From Ezakiella sp. (GTDB taxonomy: Bacteria > Bacillota > Clostridia > Tissierellales > Peptoniphilaceae): a stretch of DNA of 64,000 nucleotides. The stretch lies in NCBI GenBank assembly GCA_022778715.1, contig JALFRW010000007.1:186001-250000 (forward strand), in the 5' to 3' direction. The notes under the pieces were generated by a model. The model was not told the origin of the DNA and made no database searches. It was given only the letters and a program-made list of their open reading frames with translations. Below are positions 53,929 to 63,270 of this stretch, piece by piece (position 1 is the first letter of the stretch; each line of letters opens with the position of its first letter). The position numbers and the translations under genes were made by a program.

Positions 53929-55419
53929 TTATAATTTAATTATATTGCCGCGATCTTCGTAGTCGCTGGTTAAATCAAGATCCATTTTTCTAAAGATTTC
54001 GATGTCGGTTACATTTAGCATGTCGGTTGAATGAGCTCTTAAATCCCTTAGCCTTGATAAATTATCGATGCAAAGTTTTGCACTTGGGTTAAACATCTCT
54101 GAGGTTGCCAAGCAAATCAGAACTTCTTCCAGACTTAGAGTAGGCGAATCTTTCTTTTCTATTATGCCTTTCACTTCTTTGATTGGTTCCAAAATTGCCT
54201 TATCTATCAAGTGCAACTCATCCGGCAAGTGTGAAATGTTTTTTAGAGCATTTAAAACTGCTGCGGCTGCGGAGTCCATTAAGTCCCCGTCTTTGCCAGT
54301 GATTAAGGTGCCGTCTTCAAGCTCAATTGCGGTTACAGCGCCTACAAATCCATTTTTTTTCAGCTCAGTTTTTCTATCTCTTGCTGCCACAACTGAAGCT
54401 CTATCCGTTTCTTTTAAGTTCAGTTCTTCCATGAGCCGTTTAATTCTAAGCACTTCGGATTCGTTTTGATGGCTAACTTTATAAACAAACAGGGCCTTTA
54501 AATATCTTCTCACAATTTCTTGGCGCGATGCTTCTTTTACAATTTCTTCGTCGACAATGCCGGATTTAATTCTGTTAACGCCCATATCGGTTGGGGATTT
54601 ATAAAACTCTTCTCCCATAATTCTGTCCAAGATCTTTTTTAAGATTGGAAAAGATTCGATATCGCGATTATAATTTACAGATACTTCTCCATAACTTTCA
54701 AGATGATACGGGTCAATCTGGTTTACATCACTTAAATCTGCAGTTGCCGCTTCATAAGCAAGATTTAATTCGTGCTTTAACGGCAAATTCCAAACAGGGA
54801 ATGTTTCAAATTTAGCATACCCCGCTCTCACTCCGAGTTTATATTCGTGATAGAGTTGACTTAAGCAGGTTGTCATTTTCCCGCTGCCCGGTCCGGGGCC
54901 GGTCACCACCACTATTTGCTTTGCAGTTTCCACATAAGTGTTTCTTCCAAATCCGTCTTCCGACAAAATTCTATCCACGTCATTTGGAAAACCCGCTGTG
55001 TTTTCGTGGCGATAAACTTTTATGCCGGAGCCTTCCAAAAGCGTTGCGAATTTTTCCACATTTATATCATTTTTGTAGCGATTTATAACTACTGAATGCA
55101 CTTCTATGCCTTTGTTTTTTAATCGCTCAATTAATTTTATTGCCTCTTTTTCATAGGTGAGACCGGTATTATTATTTAATTTATTGGAAATAATGTCTTG
55201 TGCGTGAATAGTCACAATCACTTCCATTCTATCCTTCAAAGTTTCTAAAAGCGTGGTCTTTATATCTTCATCATATCCCGGTAAAACTCTTGCTGCGTGT
55301 TTGTCCCCGAAGAGTTTTCCGCCGAATTCCAAGTAGAGTTTATCAAATTTTGATACTCTTTCCAGAATATAAGCCGCCTGTTCTTTTATATAAATTTCGT
55401 TAGAAAAACCTTTTTTCAT
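53929..55419 (-). CDS. DUF1846 domain protein
   Basis: A 496-residue cytoplasmic protein of the DUF1846 family, conserved in Firmicutes and of unknown function. Signature stretches: IYIKEQAAYILERVSKFDKLYLEFGGKLFGDKHAARVLPG, VVVTGPGPGSGKMTTCLSQLYHE (a P-loop-like glycine-rich segment) and PTDMGVNRIKSGIVDEE. Length matches the family. GGGGTGAGAAT precedes the ATG. Lies upstream of tRNA-Leu on the same strand, with only 20 bp between them. Confidence 0.93.
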   Translation of the reverse strand: MKKGFSNEIYIKEQAAYILERVSKFDKLYLEFGGKLFGDKHAARVLPGYDEDIKTTLLETLKDRMEVIVTIHAQDIISNKLNNNTGLTYEKEAIKLIERLKNKGIEVHSVVINRYKNDINVEKFATLLEGSGIKVYRHENTAGFPNDVDRILSEDGFGRNTYVETAKQIVVVTGPGPGSGKMTTCLSQLYHEYKLGVRAGYAKFETFPVWNLPLKHELNLAYEAATADLSDVNQIDPYHLESYGEVSVNYNRDIESFPILKKILDRIMGEEFYKSPTDMGVNRIKSGIVDEEIVKEASRQEIVRRYLKALFVYKVSHQNESEVLRIKRLMEELNLKETDRASVVAARDRKTELKKNGFVGAVTAIELEDGTLITGKDGDLMDSAAAAVLNALKNISHLPDELHLIDKAILEPIKEVKGIIEKKDSPTLSLEEVLICLATSEMFNPSAKLCIDNLSRLRDLRAHSTDMLNVTDIEIFRKMDLDLTSDYEDRGNIIKL

Positions 55420-55479
55420 ATTCTCACCCCGAAGAATATTTTACCACAAATTTTTATTTCAATCAATTGTTATTTTTCT

Positions 55480-56607
55480 TTAATTGTTATTTTTTTGAAT
55501 TAAAAGTACCGTGTTTAAATTTCTGCCTGGGTGTCTTAAATATTTACCATTTGCATAAAGTGCACAGGACGCACCGCCGTCTAGATTAAATGCATCGCTG
55601 CATCCCAGATTTATCATCAAATTTGCAATTTGCTCCATAGTACCGCTTGTAGTCACAAGTAAAAGTTTATTGTCCTTTGTTAATCCAACTACACTTCTTG
55701 CACCGGCACCGGTTGAAATTTTTGCTTCCATCCCCTTCATACTTTCGGCAAAAACTTTTTTACCGTCTTCAATCAGCATCGGTCCTGCTGAAATAATGTC
55801 CGTCACTTTTGATAATGAAATCTCTTCTTTGCCATATTTAAAACTGTTAAAAAGAGTTGTGCCGTCTTTTGTCTTTTTTGACATTATAAGTTCCAGTTCA
55901 ACTTTTCTTCCCGGTTTAAATCTCTCCGACACATAATCTGAAGTTGCAGCATCTTTTCCATAATAAATAATATAACCGTTTTCAGGCAATTTCATTTCAG
56001 TTTCGCTTGGTTTAAAAACTCTTTTTACCGTATCATTTACAACTTCCACCACATAACCGCCATTTAATTTTGTCGGCGCATTTCTAAATGAATTATAGAT
56101 ATAAACTCCTGCCGTGTCGCTTGGCAGAACATTTACATACCAAACCGAAAACACATTAAAATCCATCTTGTTTTTGTCATTATTCCATTCATTTTTCCTC
56201 TTGCCGTCCAAATAACCGTTATATTTAAATGTGCCTTCTGTGAGTTTTACTTTATAGTCGTCAAACACCATAAGAGATGCGCTGTTTCCTTCCATATTCA
56301 CCATTTGTTTATTTTTCATTTGTGTGCCGTAAGGAAAATTTCCGCCCTTATATGCTTCAAAATAATTTCCGTTAATCGCGGCTTTTGCTTCGTAAATATT
56401 TATGAAACTTTGAAAACTCATCACCCCAACTTGTTTGTTGTCGGGTTTTGCCGTTCTTATTTTTATCTCTTCGTTCAAATCTACAGTTACCACATTCGCA
56501 TTAAGCCCTGCCAAGTTGACATTTTTATAGCTGACTTGTGCAAAAGCTGAAGAACTCACAATTAAAATTGAAATAATTACAATAATAAAACTAAAAAATT
56601 TTTTCAT
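55480..56607 (-). CDS. Secreted phosphodiester glycosidase (NAGPA-like) domain protein
   Basis: A 375-residue exported protein. Signal peptide (1-23, ending SAFA), then a NAGPA/phosphodiester-glycosidase domain (about 60-372). Family marks: AAINGNYFEAYKGGNFPYGTQM, GPMLIEDGKKVF, GAGARSVVGLTKDNKLLLVTTSG, and the end LMINLGCSDAFNLDGGASCALYANGKYL. Such domains remove GlcNAc-phosphodiester caps or act on wall polymers. Followed closely by no other gene; the TPR-like gene upstream is 8 nt away, suggesting co-transcription. Confidence 0.9.
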   Translation of the reverse strand: MKKFFSFIIVIISILIVSSSAFAQVSYKNVNLAGLNANVVTVDLNEEIKIRTAKPDNKQVGVMSFQSFINIYEAKAAINGNYFEAYKGGNFPYGTQMKNKQMVNMEGNSASLMVFDDYKVKLTEGTFKYNGYLDGKRKNEWNNDKNKMDFNVFSVWYVNVLPSDTAGVYIYNSFRNAPTKLNGGYVVEVVNDTVKRVFKPSETEMKLPENGYIIYYGKDAATSDYVSERFKPGRKVELELIMSKKTKDGTTLFNSFKYGKEEISLSKVTDIISAGPMLIEDGKKVFAESMKGMEAKISTGAGARSVVGLTKDNKLLLVTTSGTMEQIANLMINLGCSDAFNLDGGASCALYANGKYLRHPGRNLNTVLLIQKNNN

Positions 56608-56615
56608 AATATCAC

Positions 56616-57272
56616 CTATAAATTATTTTTTTGTTTGAAATCTTCAATTTCCCTTTTTCTGTCGCCTTCCGGTGCAATATTTATTGCCATATTCAAATAT
56701 TTCAAGGCAAGTTTTTTATCGCCCAAATGTAGATACAAACCGGCCTCATTTATTAAAATTGAATAACCGAAAGATTTATTTATCTCAAAACTTTTTAAAA
56801 GCGATTTATTCTGTTCAAAAATTTTTTTCGCATTGACAAAATCTTTTTTCTTTAAATACAAACCAATCAAATTGTTAAAATACAGTGCTTTATTCGCATC
56901 ATCTAAATAAAGTGGATAATGATTTTGTAAAATTTCAACAGCTTCATCATTTCGATTAAATTTTGCTAATGTATTCGCCTTGTGAAATGTAAGGTAATCA
57001 AGCTCATAATCTTTTGCTTTTTGAATTTTTTCATCCAATTTTGACAAATAAATTTCCGGATTTTCCGTTTGCAAATGGCTGATTTTTTTTAGTTCTCGCA
57101 CGTTTTTTGCCACAAAAAATTTTTTTAAATACAGATAAAGCAAATTCACTGCAATAAATGTGCCAACAATTAGTGCAACCATTCCAAAAGCGGAAATTTT
57201 ACCTCTTTGATATAAATCCACATATAAAAACACAAATCCTAAATTTATCATTAAAGGAAAGAATGATCTCAT
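56616..57272 (-). CDS. Membrane-anchored TPR-like protein
   Basis: A 218-residue protein with two N-terminal helices (about 3-20 and 26-50) and a cytosolic helical-repeat part (about 75-218). TPR-like repeats: FHKANTLAKFNRNDEAVEILQNH, YFNNLIGLYLKKKDFVNAKKIFE and LINEAGLYLHLGDKKLALKYLN. A scaffolding or protein-interaction role is likely; the function is unknown. The start is placed at 57272 because AGGTGATTTG ends before that ATG; a TTG one codon upstream is also possible. It probably forms an operon with the phosphodiester glycosidase. Confidence 0.8.
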   Translation of the reverse strand: MRSFFPLMINLGFVFLYVDLYQRGKISAFGMVALIVGTFIAVNLLYLYLKKFFVAKNVRELKKISHLQTENPEIYLSKLDEKIQKAKDYELDYLTFHKANTLAKFNRNDEAVEILQNHYPLYLDDANKALYFNNLIGLYLKKKDFVNAKKIFEQNKSLLKSFEINKSFGYSILINEAGLYLHLGDKKLALKYLNMAINIAPEGDRKREIEDFKQKNNL

Positions 57273-57301
57273 CAAATCACCTAATTGATTATAACATAAA
57301 C

Positions 57302-57338
57302 AAAAAAATAAAGCCAGAAATATCCGACTTTATTTTTT
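57302..57338 (-). terminator. Terminator of thiT
   Basis: AAAAAATAAAG and CTTTATTTTTT pair around a 14-nt loop. AT-rich but with a long T run on the minus strand, directly past the thiT stop. Confidence 0.65.
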
Positions 57339-57341
57339 AGA

Positions 57342-57890
57342 TTAAAAATTTTCTTTGCTTAAATCTCTGATGATAAAGCTTCTTAGTAAATAAATTACTA
57401 ATATTGCAATTACAAGTTCTACACCTAAATATGTGATATTGTAAGTCATTGAGTAAACCCATGGATTTTGGTCTCCGGCATAATCTGCGAAGAAAATTAC
57501 GCCGGACAAAACTGCTGCCACAAATCTTCCGAGTGTGCCGACAAGTGCACCTTCAAGAACCGGCGTGATGGATTTTGTTTCTTTAAATTTTTTTGAAAAC
57601 AACCCTGCAAGACCAAGCATACCAAAAGCCACCGGATAATCCAAAAACACTTGCCAAAATCCTACTACGTATCCGCCGATTGCCAGTTTTAAAAGTCCTA
57701 AAACGACGCCGGCAATAATACCCGGATAAACACCGTGTCTTAATGCGAAAATAAATATCGGGATCATAAGTCCAAGCGTTACAGAACCGCCTTGCGGCAT
57801 GTGGAAGAGTTTAATTTGTCCGAGCACGAATGATAAAGCAACAAGTAATCCGCCTTCTACAATAGTTTTAGTCGCAAACTTCTTTTGCAT
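57342..57890 (-). CDS. thiT: Energy-coupled thiamine transporter ThiT (ECF S component)
   Basis: A 182-residue six-helix thiamine-binding S component of an ECF transporter. Visible features: GGLLVALSFVLGQIKLFHMPQGGSVTLGLMIPIF (family hallmark HMPQGGSVTLG), AGVVLGLLKLAIGGYVVGFWQVFLDYPVAFGMLGLAGLF and GRFVAAVLSGVIFFADYAGDQNPWVYSMTYN, with thiamine-site tryptophan and tyrosine. Controlled by a TPP riboswitch. AAGGAGGTTTTTTT precedes the ATG. The energising module is not adjacent. Confidence 0.96.
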   Translation of the reverse strand: MQKKFATKTIVEGGLLVALSFVLGQIKLFHMPQGGSVTLGLMIPIFIFALRHGVYPGIIAGVVLGLLKLAIGGYVVGFWQVFLDYPVAFGMLGLAGLFSKKFKETKSITPVLEGALVGTLGRFVAAVLSGVIFFADYAGDQNPWVYSMTYNITYLGVELVIAILVIYLLRSFIIRDLSKENF

Positions 57891-57936
57891 AAAAAAACCT
57901 CCTTATCTGAGGGTATCCCAAGAAAAAAAGAGGTGT

Positions 57937-58003
57937 ATCACTTCCCTACGCCGGCATTATCCGTACAGGTTCTTGGGGTATTTCTCAGCCTAAGCACCCC
58001 CAG
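57937..58003 (-). promoter_or_regulatory. TPP (THI-box) riboswitch of thiT
   Basis: The minus strand reads GGGGTGCT, GGCTGAGA, ACCCCAAGAACCTG, then GGATAATGCCGGCGTAGGGA, the conserved TPP aptamer elements in order. A U-rich stretch follows, about 30 nt before the thiT ribosome site. Thiamine pyrophosphate should reduce thiT expression. Confidence 0.95.
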
Positions 58004-58079
58004 TGCATATATTTAAATAATTCCTGTGAAATTCACAAGTATATTATATACTAATTTTAAAAAAATGTAAAGATTTAAA

Positions 58080-59438
58080 TCACATTTCTATAACTTTTAA
58101 CTTATTTAATTTTTTCATTGCAAAAAGATAATTTATATAATTTCCAATTGCAGCAATTACCCAAGTAATTGGATAACTGAGATAAAGAACTTTTAATGTG
58201 TGAATGCTTTGAAAAATGGTTTGAACCCAAATCACTCTTAATAAACAAACTGCCGTAAGACTTATGATCATAGGTGTGATTGAGTATCCCATACCACGAA
58301 GTCCACCCACCATCGTATCCATAATGCCGCACAAAAAATACGTCGTTCCTATAACACTAAGCCTTTCTACTCCATATCTAATAACTTCCGGCTCTTTGTT
58401 ATAGAGTTTCAAAATTGTACCTGCGAAAATATATGTGCTCAATCCCAGAACGAGTCCCACAAAAATCACAACGCCTATACAAGTCCAAAAAATTTTTTTC
58501 ACTCTGTCATAATTTTTTGCACCCATATTTTGTGAAGTAAACGAAAGCGCCGCTTGATAAACTGCGTTCATCCCCATATAAACAAATCCTTCTACATTAC
58601 CTGCAGCGGTGTTTGCAGCCATTGGAATAGGTCCAAATGAATTTATTCCTGATTGGATCAAAATGTTCGAAATTGAAAACATTGCGCCTTGAAATCCTGC
58701 CGGCAAACCAATTTTTAACATACCAACAGCTTTGTCTTTTACAATCCTAACCTTTTTAAAATTAAGATGCATGTATCCATCTGCTTTGTATAAACTCATA
58801 AGCACTAATGCACCTGAAATATATTGTGAAATGACTGTTGCAATTGCAACTCCGGCTACGCCCATATCAAAATAAATTACCAAAACCAAATTACAAATTG
58901 CATTAAAAATTCCGGAAATTGTTAAAAAATACATTGGACGCTTAGAATCTCCTACCGCTCTTAAAAGCGCCGCGCCAAAGTTAAAAACCATAAATCCGGG
59001 CATACCCAGATAGAATATTCTAAGATATTCTTCAGCAAGTGGCATTACTTCATCCGGAGTTGCCATAAGTTTCAAAATCGGTCCTGTGGTAACAATTCCC
59101 AAAACCAAAACCAAAAATCCGCCTAAAATTGAAATTGCAATAGAAGTGTGAAGAGTTTCTTCTGCGTTTTTGTAATCTTGTGCACCAACTCTTTGCCCCA
59201 TAATAACCGAAGCCCCGATTGAAATTCCCATAAAAATATTAACAAGTAAATTTATTACAGGTCCCGTTGAACCAACTGCTGCAAGAGCTGCGTGTCCAGC
59301 ATATCTACCAACCACAATTATATCCACTGCATTAAATGCAAGTTGTAAAACAGAGGTTATAAATAATGGGAAAGCAAATGCAAAAATCGGACCCAATAGA
59401 GGACCTTCAAGCATATTAACTACTTTTTTTGAATTCAT
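58080..59438 (-). CDS. MATE family efflux transporter
   Basis: A 452-residue multidrug/Na+ (or H+) antiporter with 12 helices. Family marks: GPLLGPIFAFAFPLFITSVLQLAFNAVDIIVVGRYAG, GSTGPVINLLVNIFMGISIGASVIMGQRVGAQD, and in the second half GAMFSISNILIQSGINSFG and ALSFTSQNMGAKNYDRVKK. Length normal. Start ATG with TAGGAGGTTAGC upstream. Monocistronic, divergent from cls. The substrate is unknown. Confidence 0.95.
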   Translation of the reverse strand: MNSKKVVNMLEGPLLGPIFAFAFPLFITSVLQLAFNAVDIIVVGRYAGHAALAAVGSTGPVINLLVNIFMGISIGASVIMGQRVGAQDYKNAEETLHTSIAISILGGFLVLVLGIVTTGPILKLMATPDEVMPLAEEYLRIFYLGMPGFMVFNFGAALLRAVGDSKRPMYFLTISGIFNAICNLVLVIYFDMGVAGVAIATVISQYISGALVLMSLYKADGYMHLNFKKVRIVKDKAVGMLKIGLPAGFQGAMFSISNILIQSGINSFGPIPMAANTAAGNVEGFVYMGMNAVYQAALSFTSQNMGAKNYDRVKKIFWTCIGVVIFVGLVLGLSTYIFAGTILKLYNKEPEVIRYGVERLSVIGTTYFLCGIMDTMVGGLRGMGYSITPMIISLTAVCLLRVIWVQTIFQSIHTLKVLYLSYPITWVIAAIGNYINYLFAMKKLNKLKVIEM

Positions 59439-59563
59439 GCTAACCTCCTAAAATTATTTCGTGTAACGAGTAGCTCTTATTTTAGCACATTTTTTTTAAA
59501 AATACAATAACAAATTATGAGAAAATTTATTATTAATATGATACAATATAACAGGAGGTAATA

Positions 59564-61072
59564 ATGAAAAAATCTATCGCTAAAACATTAATTTTAATCC
59601 CTACAATTGCATTGCAATTATTAGTTTTTTCAGTATTATTTGGCGTTCTTGAGCCATATAGGGAATATATTTTAGGTGCAGTAAATATTTTAGCATTTAT
59701 ATTTATTTTAATTATTTTGCCAAAACGAATGGAAAGCAACTACAAAGTTTCATGGATAATTGTAATATTACTCGCTCCAATTTTTGGTGGAGTGCTTTAC
59801 ATGTTGTTTGGAAACAAACGCTCTTCCAAGCCTATAAATAAGAATATTACAAACGCTGAAGAAGCTCTAAAGTTCAGATATAAAAACGAACTAAACTTAG
59901 ACCCAAAAATAGATAGAAACTACGGTCATTTTTTGCAAATTAAAACACTTTCCAAAAGTCCTTGTTTCAAAGTACAAGATCCCATCTATTACAGTATGGG
60001 AGAAAAATATTTTAACGCAATACTTTCCGAACTTGAAAAAGCAGAAAAATTTATTTTTATCGAATTTTATATTGTAGAACCTGGTAAATTGTATGAAAAA
60101 TTTATTGATGTGCTAAAAAGAAAGGTTGACGAAGGCGTGGATGTGCGCTTTATCTACGACGATTTTGGAAGTTATTTTAAATTCTCGCTAAAAGATTTGA
60201 GAAAATTAAAAGAAATAAACGTAAAAACACTAGTTTTCAACCAGTTAAGCTACATTCATCCAAGATTAAACAATCGTGACCATAGAAAAATGGTCATTAT
60301 AGATGGAAAAATTGCATTTAGCGGAGGAAACAATCTCGCGGACGAATATGCAAACTATAAAGAGCGCTTTGGCGTTTGGAAAGACATCGGATTTTCATTT
60401 AAAGGGGATGGCGTAAAATCTTACACATATATGTTCGCAGCCTTTTGGAATGCCTTTTCGAGCAACAAAATTCCCGAAATTTACCTTGAGCTTGAAGCGA
60501 ATTGTACTTCTCCTAATGATGGAATCGTTGCCAGCTACTATGACTCGCCTTTTTACGAAGACGCCATCACAAACTCTTTGTACTGCGACATTTTAAGCAG
60601 TGCAAAAAAATATGTTTGGATTTACACACCATATCTTTTTTTGCCCCAATCTCTAAATGACGCACTCATTCGTGCAGCAAAAAGAGGAATTGACGTCAGA
60701 ATTTTGATTCCTGGCATTCCGGACAAAAAACTTGTTTACAGATTTTCTAAGAGCTACTGCCCAGACTTGATGCGTGCAGGTGTTCGAATTTACACCTATA
60801 CTCCGGGTTTTTTACATGCAAAAGCACTCCTCACAGATGACGTTTTTGCTGCAATTGGCACTGTAAATTTGGATTTTAGAAGTTTGTATTTGCATTACGA
60901 AAACAATTCTGTTTTTTATAGATCAAGCATTGTGGACGCGTTAAAACAAGACATGATTCACACAATGTCTGTTTCGGACGAGCTGGATTTGGAACTTTTA
61001 AAAAGGAAAAACAAAAATATTTTAAAAGAAATAATTGATTCTGTTTTTAGAATTATTGCCCCATTATTTTAA
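59564..61072 (+). CDS. cls: Cardiolipin synthase (phospholipase D family)
   Basis: A 502-residue membrane enzyme condensing two phosphatidylglycerols to cardiolipin. Three N-terminal helices (about 8-28, 33-50, 60-80) precede two PLD (HKD) motifs: NNRDHRKMVIIDGKIAFSGG and FLHAKALLTDDVFAAIGTVN. The N-terminal PLDNc-type region WIIVILLAPIFGGVLYMLFG is present. Length fits the bacterial ClsA type. ACAGGAGGTAATA precedes the ATG. Monocistronic. Confidence 0.95.
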   Translation: MKKSIAKTLILIPTIALQLLVFSVLFGVLEPYREYILGAVNILAFIFILIILPKRMESNYKVSWIIVILLAPIFGGVLYMLFGNKRSSKPINKNITNAEEALKFRYKNELNLDPKIDRNYGHFLQIKTLSKSPCFKVQDPIYYSMGEKYFNAILSELEKAEKFIFIEFYIVEPGKLYEKFIDVLKRKVDEGVDVRFIYDDFGSYFKFSLKDLRKLKEINVKTLVFNQLSYIHPRLNNRDHRKMVIIDGKIAFSGGNNLADEYANYKERFGVWKDIGFSFKGDGVKSYTYMFAAFWNAFSSNKIPEIYLELEANCTSPNDGIVASYYDSPFYEDAITNSLYCDILSSAKKYVWIYTPYLFLPQSLNDALIRAAKRGIDVRILIPGIPDKKLVYRFSKSYCPDLMRAGVRIYTYTPGFLHAKALLTDDVFAAIGTVNLDFRSLYLHYENNSVFYRSSIVDALKQDMIHTMSVSDELDLELLKRKNKNILKEIIDSVFRIIAPLF

Positions 61073-61088
61073 TCGTGATTGCAATCAC

Positions 61089-61117
61089 TTGACAAAACAT
61101 TTTTTAAACAATATAAT
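61089..61117 (+). promoter_or_regulatory. Promoter of metNIQ
   Basis: TTGACA (61089-61094), 17 nt, TATAAT (61112-61117): perfect consensus, just upstream of the SAM riboswitch. A 14-bp palindrome GTGATTGCAATCAC (61075-61088) abuts the -35 box. Confidence 0.85.
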
Positions 61118-61129
61118 AGTCACAATATA

Positions 61130-61224
61130 TTCATCAAGAGTGGTGGAGGGACTGGCCCTATGAAACCCGGCAACCTACGCGAAAACGAGTGGTGCTAATT
61201 CCAGCGGCAACGCCGAAAGATGAC
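61130..61224 (+). promoter_or_regulatory. SAM-I (S-box) riboswitch of metNIQ
   Basis: Conserved S-box elements in order: TCATCAAGAG, GGTGGAGGGACTGGCCC, ATGAAACCCGGCAACC, GGTGCTAATTCCAGC and closing AGATGA. A terminator follows at 61247, so S-adenosylmethionine should cause early termination. Confidence 0.97.
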
Positions 61225-61246
61225 GTGAAGTTTAAAGAATTATTCT

Positions 61247-61274
61247 ACTCCTTATCTTTCGGTAAGGAGTTTTA
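61247..61274 (+). terminator. Riboswitch-controlled terminator
   Basis: ACTCCTTA, 8-nt loop, TAAGGAGT, then TTT. It lies between the SAM aptamer and metN; the aptamer's 3' arm and the spacer allow an alternative antiterminator. Confidence 0.85.
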
Positions 61275-61349
61275 TAGTATATACGTTTAATACAAACTCA
61301 ATTTCACTTTTAATAATGAATATATTTAATATAAATTTAAGGAGGTAAC

Positions 61350-62351
61350 ATGATAGATGCAATTCATTTAACAAAAAGTTTTACAAAAAATGGAATTGTC
61401 CAAAAAGCAGTCGACGATGTCAGCTTTCATGTTGAGAAAGGCGATATATATGCAATCATTGGCATGAGCGGTGCAGGCAAATCCACACTTGTTAGGCTTC
61501 TGAACTTGCTGGAATTACCAGACAGTGGAAAAATTCTAATTGACGGTACAGACATCACCACTTTAAATAAAAAAGATCTCTCAAAAGTTAGACGCGAAAT
61601 GGCTTTTATCTTTCAAAGATTCAATTTGTTTAACCAAATTACAGTTTTGGACAATGTGATATATCCGCTTACAATTGGAAAAAATGCGAAAAACGCAAAA
61701 GAGTCCGCTCTGGAAATGCTGGATTATGTTGGCCTTGCAGACAAAAAAAGCTCATATCCAAGCGAACTCTCCGGCGGTGAAGCACAAAGAGTTGCGATCG
61801 CTCGCGCACTTGTCACCCGTCCAAAAATTATTTTGTCTGATGAAGCTACAAGTGCACTTGACCCAAAGAGTACCCGTGCAATAATTGACTTATACAAAAA
61901 AGCACAAAAAGATTTTGATACTACCACAATTCTAATCACCCACCAAATGGAAGTGGCAAAAGATGTGTCAAACAGAATTGCAGTTATGGAAAAAGGTAAA
62001 ATTATCGAAGAAAATAGCACAATTGAACTTTTTAAAAATCCAAAAACATCACTCGCTCAAACCTTTATAAAGTCTACAAAGGATGCCGCAATTCATAGAA
62101 GCAATTACAAAGGCGTACTAAAAAGACTCAGCTACACCACAAAAACCGTTAACACCCCTGTTCTAAACGATACCATCAAAAATTTTGAAGTGGTTATAAA
62201 TATTTTGGAAGCGAATATAAATAATATCGAAAGCGAAACTTTGGGATATATGGTAGTGGAATTTAGTGGCGAAGAATACGAAATTAAAAATGCTATTGAT
62301 TATTTGACAGAACACAATGTAGGAGTTAGTGAGGTGTGTTATGAGTATTAG
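61350..62351 (+). CDS. metN: Methionine ABC transporter ATP-binding protein MetN
   Basis: A 333-residue ATPase powering methionine uptake. Walker A GMSGAGKSTLVR, signature LSGGEAQRVAIARAL, Walker B IILSDEATSALDP, H-loop ILITHQME. The C-terminal NIL domain (about 255-333), which senses methionine, is present. AAGGAGGTAAC precedes the ATG. First gene after the SAM riboswitch; overlaps metI by 11 bp. Confidence 0.97.
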   Translation: MIDAIHLTKSFTKNGIVQKAVDDVSFHVEKGDIYAIIGMSGAGKSTLVRLLNLLELPDSGKILIDGTDITTLNKKDLSKVRREMAFIFQRFNLFNQITVLDNVIYPLTIGKNAKNAKESALEMLDYVGLADKKSSYPSELSGGEAQRVAIARALVTRPKIILSDEATSALDPKSTRAIIDLYKKAQKDFDTTTILITHQMEVAKDVSNRIAVMEKGKIIEENSTIELFKNPKTSLAQTFIKSTKDAAIHRSNYKGVLKRLSYTTKTVNTPVLNDTIKNFEVVINILEANINNIESETLGYMVVEFSGEEYEIKNAIDYLTEHNVGVSEVCYEY

Positions 62352-62994
62352 TGAAATTTTTGAAATAGTGCTTCCAGCAGTTCCACAAACTCTCGCAATG
62401 GTATTTTTGTCAATGCTATTTGCATATATCATTGGTCTACCTTGGGCTATATTTATATTTATGTCGAGAAAAGGTGGACTAAGCGAAAACAAAGTTGTAT
62501 ATGGTATTTTAAACGGATTGATAAATATCCTACGCTCTATTCCGGGAATCATTTTGATGATTCTAACAGTTCCTCTCTCAAGATTGATCGTGGGTCGTGC
62601 AATTGGCACAATGGCAGCAGTCGTACCACTAACATTTGCCGCAAGCCCGTTTGTAGCTAGAATGTTTGAAAATGCATTTATAGAAGTTGACAAGGGCATC
62701 ATTGAAGCATTGAAATCCATGGGTGCATCGAATTTTGAAATCATAAAAATCATATTAAAAGAAACTTTGCCACCAAGAATTTCATCAATCACAATGACAC
62801 TTATTAACTTAGTCGGCCTCTCCGCAATGGCGGGTGTACTTGGAGGTGGTGGACTAGGCGACATCGCAATCAGATATGGCTACCAAAGAAATATGTTAAA
62901 TGTGCTTTGGGTGTCGGTGTTCTTTATAATACTGATTGTACAAATAATACAACTAACAGGGATTTTATTATACAAAGCAACGAATAAAAAATAG
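62341..62994 (+). CDS. metI: Methionine ABC transporter permease MetI
   Basis: A 217-residue permease with five helices. The EAA loop is VDKGIIEALKSMGASNFEIIKIILKETLPP, and RSIPGIILMILTVPLSRLIVGRAIGT is typical of MetI. The ATG at 62341 has GTGAGGTGTGTT upstream; the frame opens four codons earlier at a GTG. It overlaps metN, so the two are translationally coupled. Confidence 0.96.
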   Translation: MSISEIFEIVLPAVPQTLAMVFLSMLFAYIIGLPWAIFIFMSRKGGLSENKVVYGILNGLINILRSIPGIILMILTVPLSRLIVGRAIGTMAAVVPLTFAASPFVARMFENAFIEVDKGIIEALKSMGASNFEIIKIILKETLPPRISSITMTLINLVGLSAMAGVLGGGGLGDIAIRYGYQRNMLNVLWVSVFFIILIVQIIQLTGILLYKATNKK

Positions 62995-63270
62995 TTGCAT
63001 CTAATATATATTTATTGCTCGCTAAAATGGCTACATCATAAATATAAAAATTCAGTAAAGGTATAATAAAATATTATTACTTCAAAATTATTTGTGAATA
63101 TAATCGATGAAATGCGAAAAAAGATATTTTTTACTTCGGGTATAATTATCTCTTGAGTATTAAAAAATCAAAATTCACATCAGGTTGCGATTAATTCACA
63201 AATATTATTAACAAACTTTTATCATTGTATAACAGGTAAAAATTTTTCAATTTGAAAGGAGATTATTAAT
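62995..63270 (+). other. 276-bp gap between metI and metQ
   Basis: AT-rich, with no gene. A few promoter-like boxes (TTAACA near 63208, TATAAC near 63228) are poorly spaced. It ends with the metQ ribosome site AAAGGAGATT. Confidence 0.4.

Noticed and set aside
53765-53962. Plus-strand frame across tRNA-Leu
   Set aside because: The protein-like stretch is the antisense of the tRNA; such frames recur at tRNA-Leu genes.
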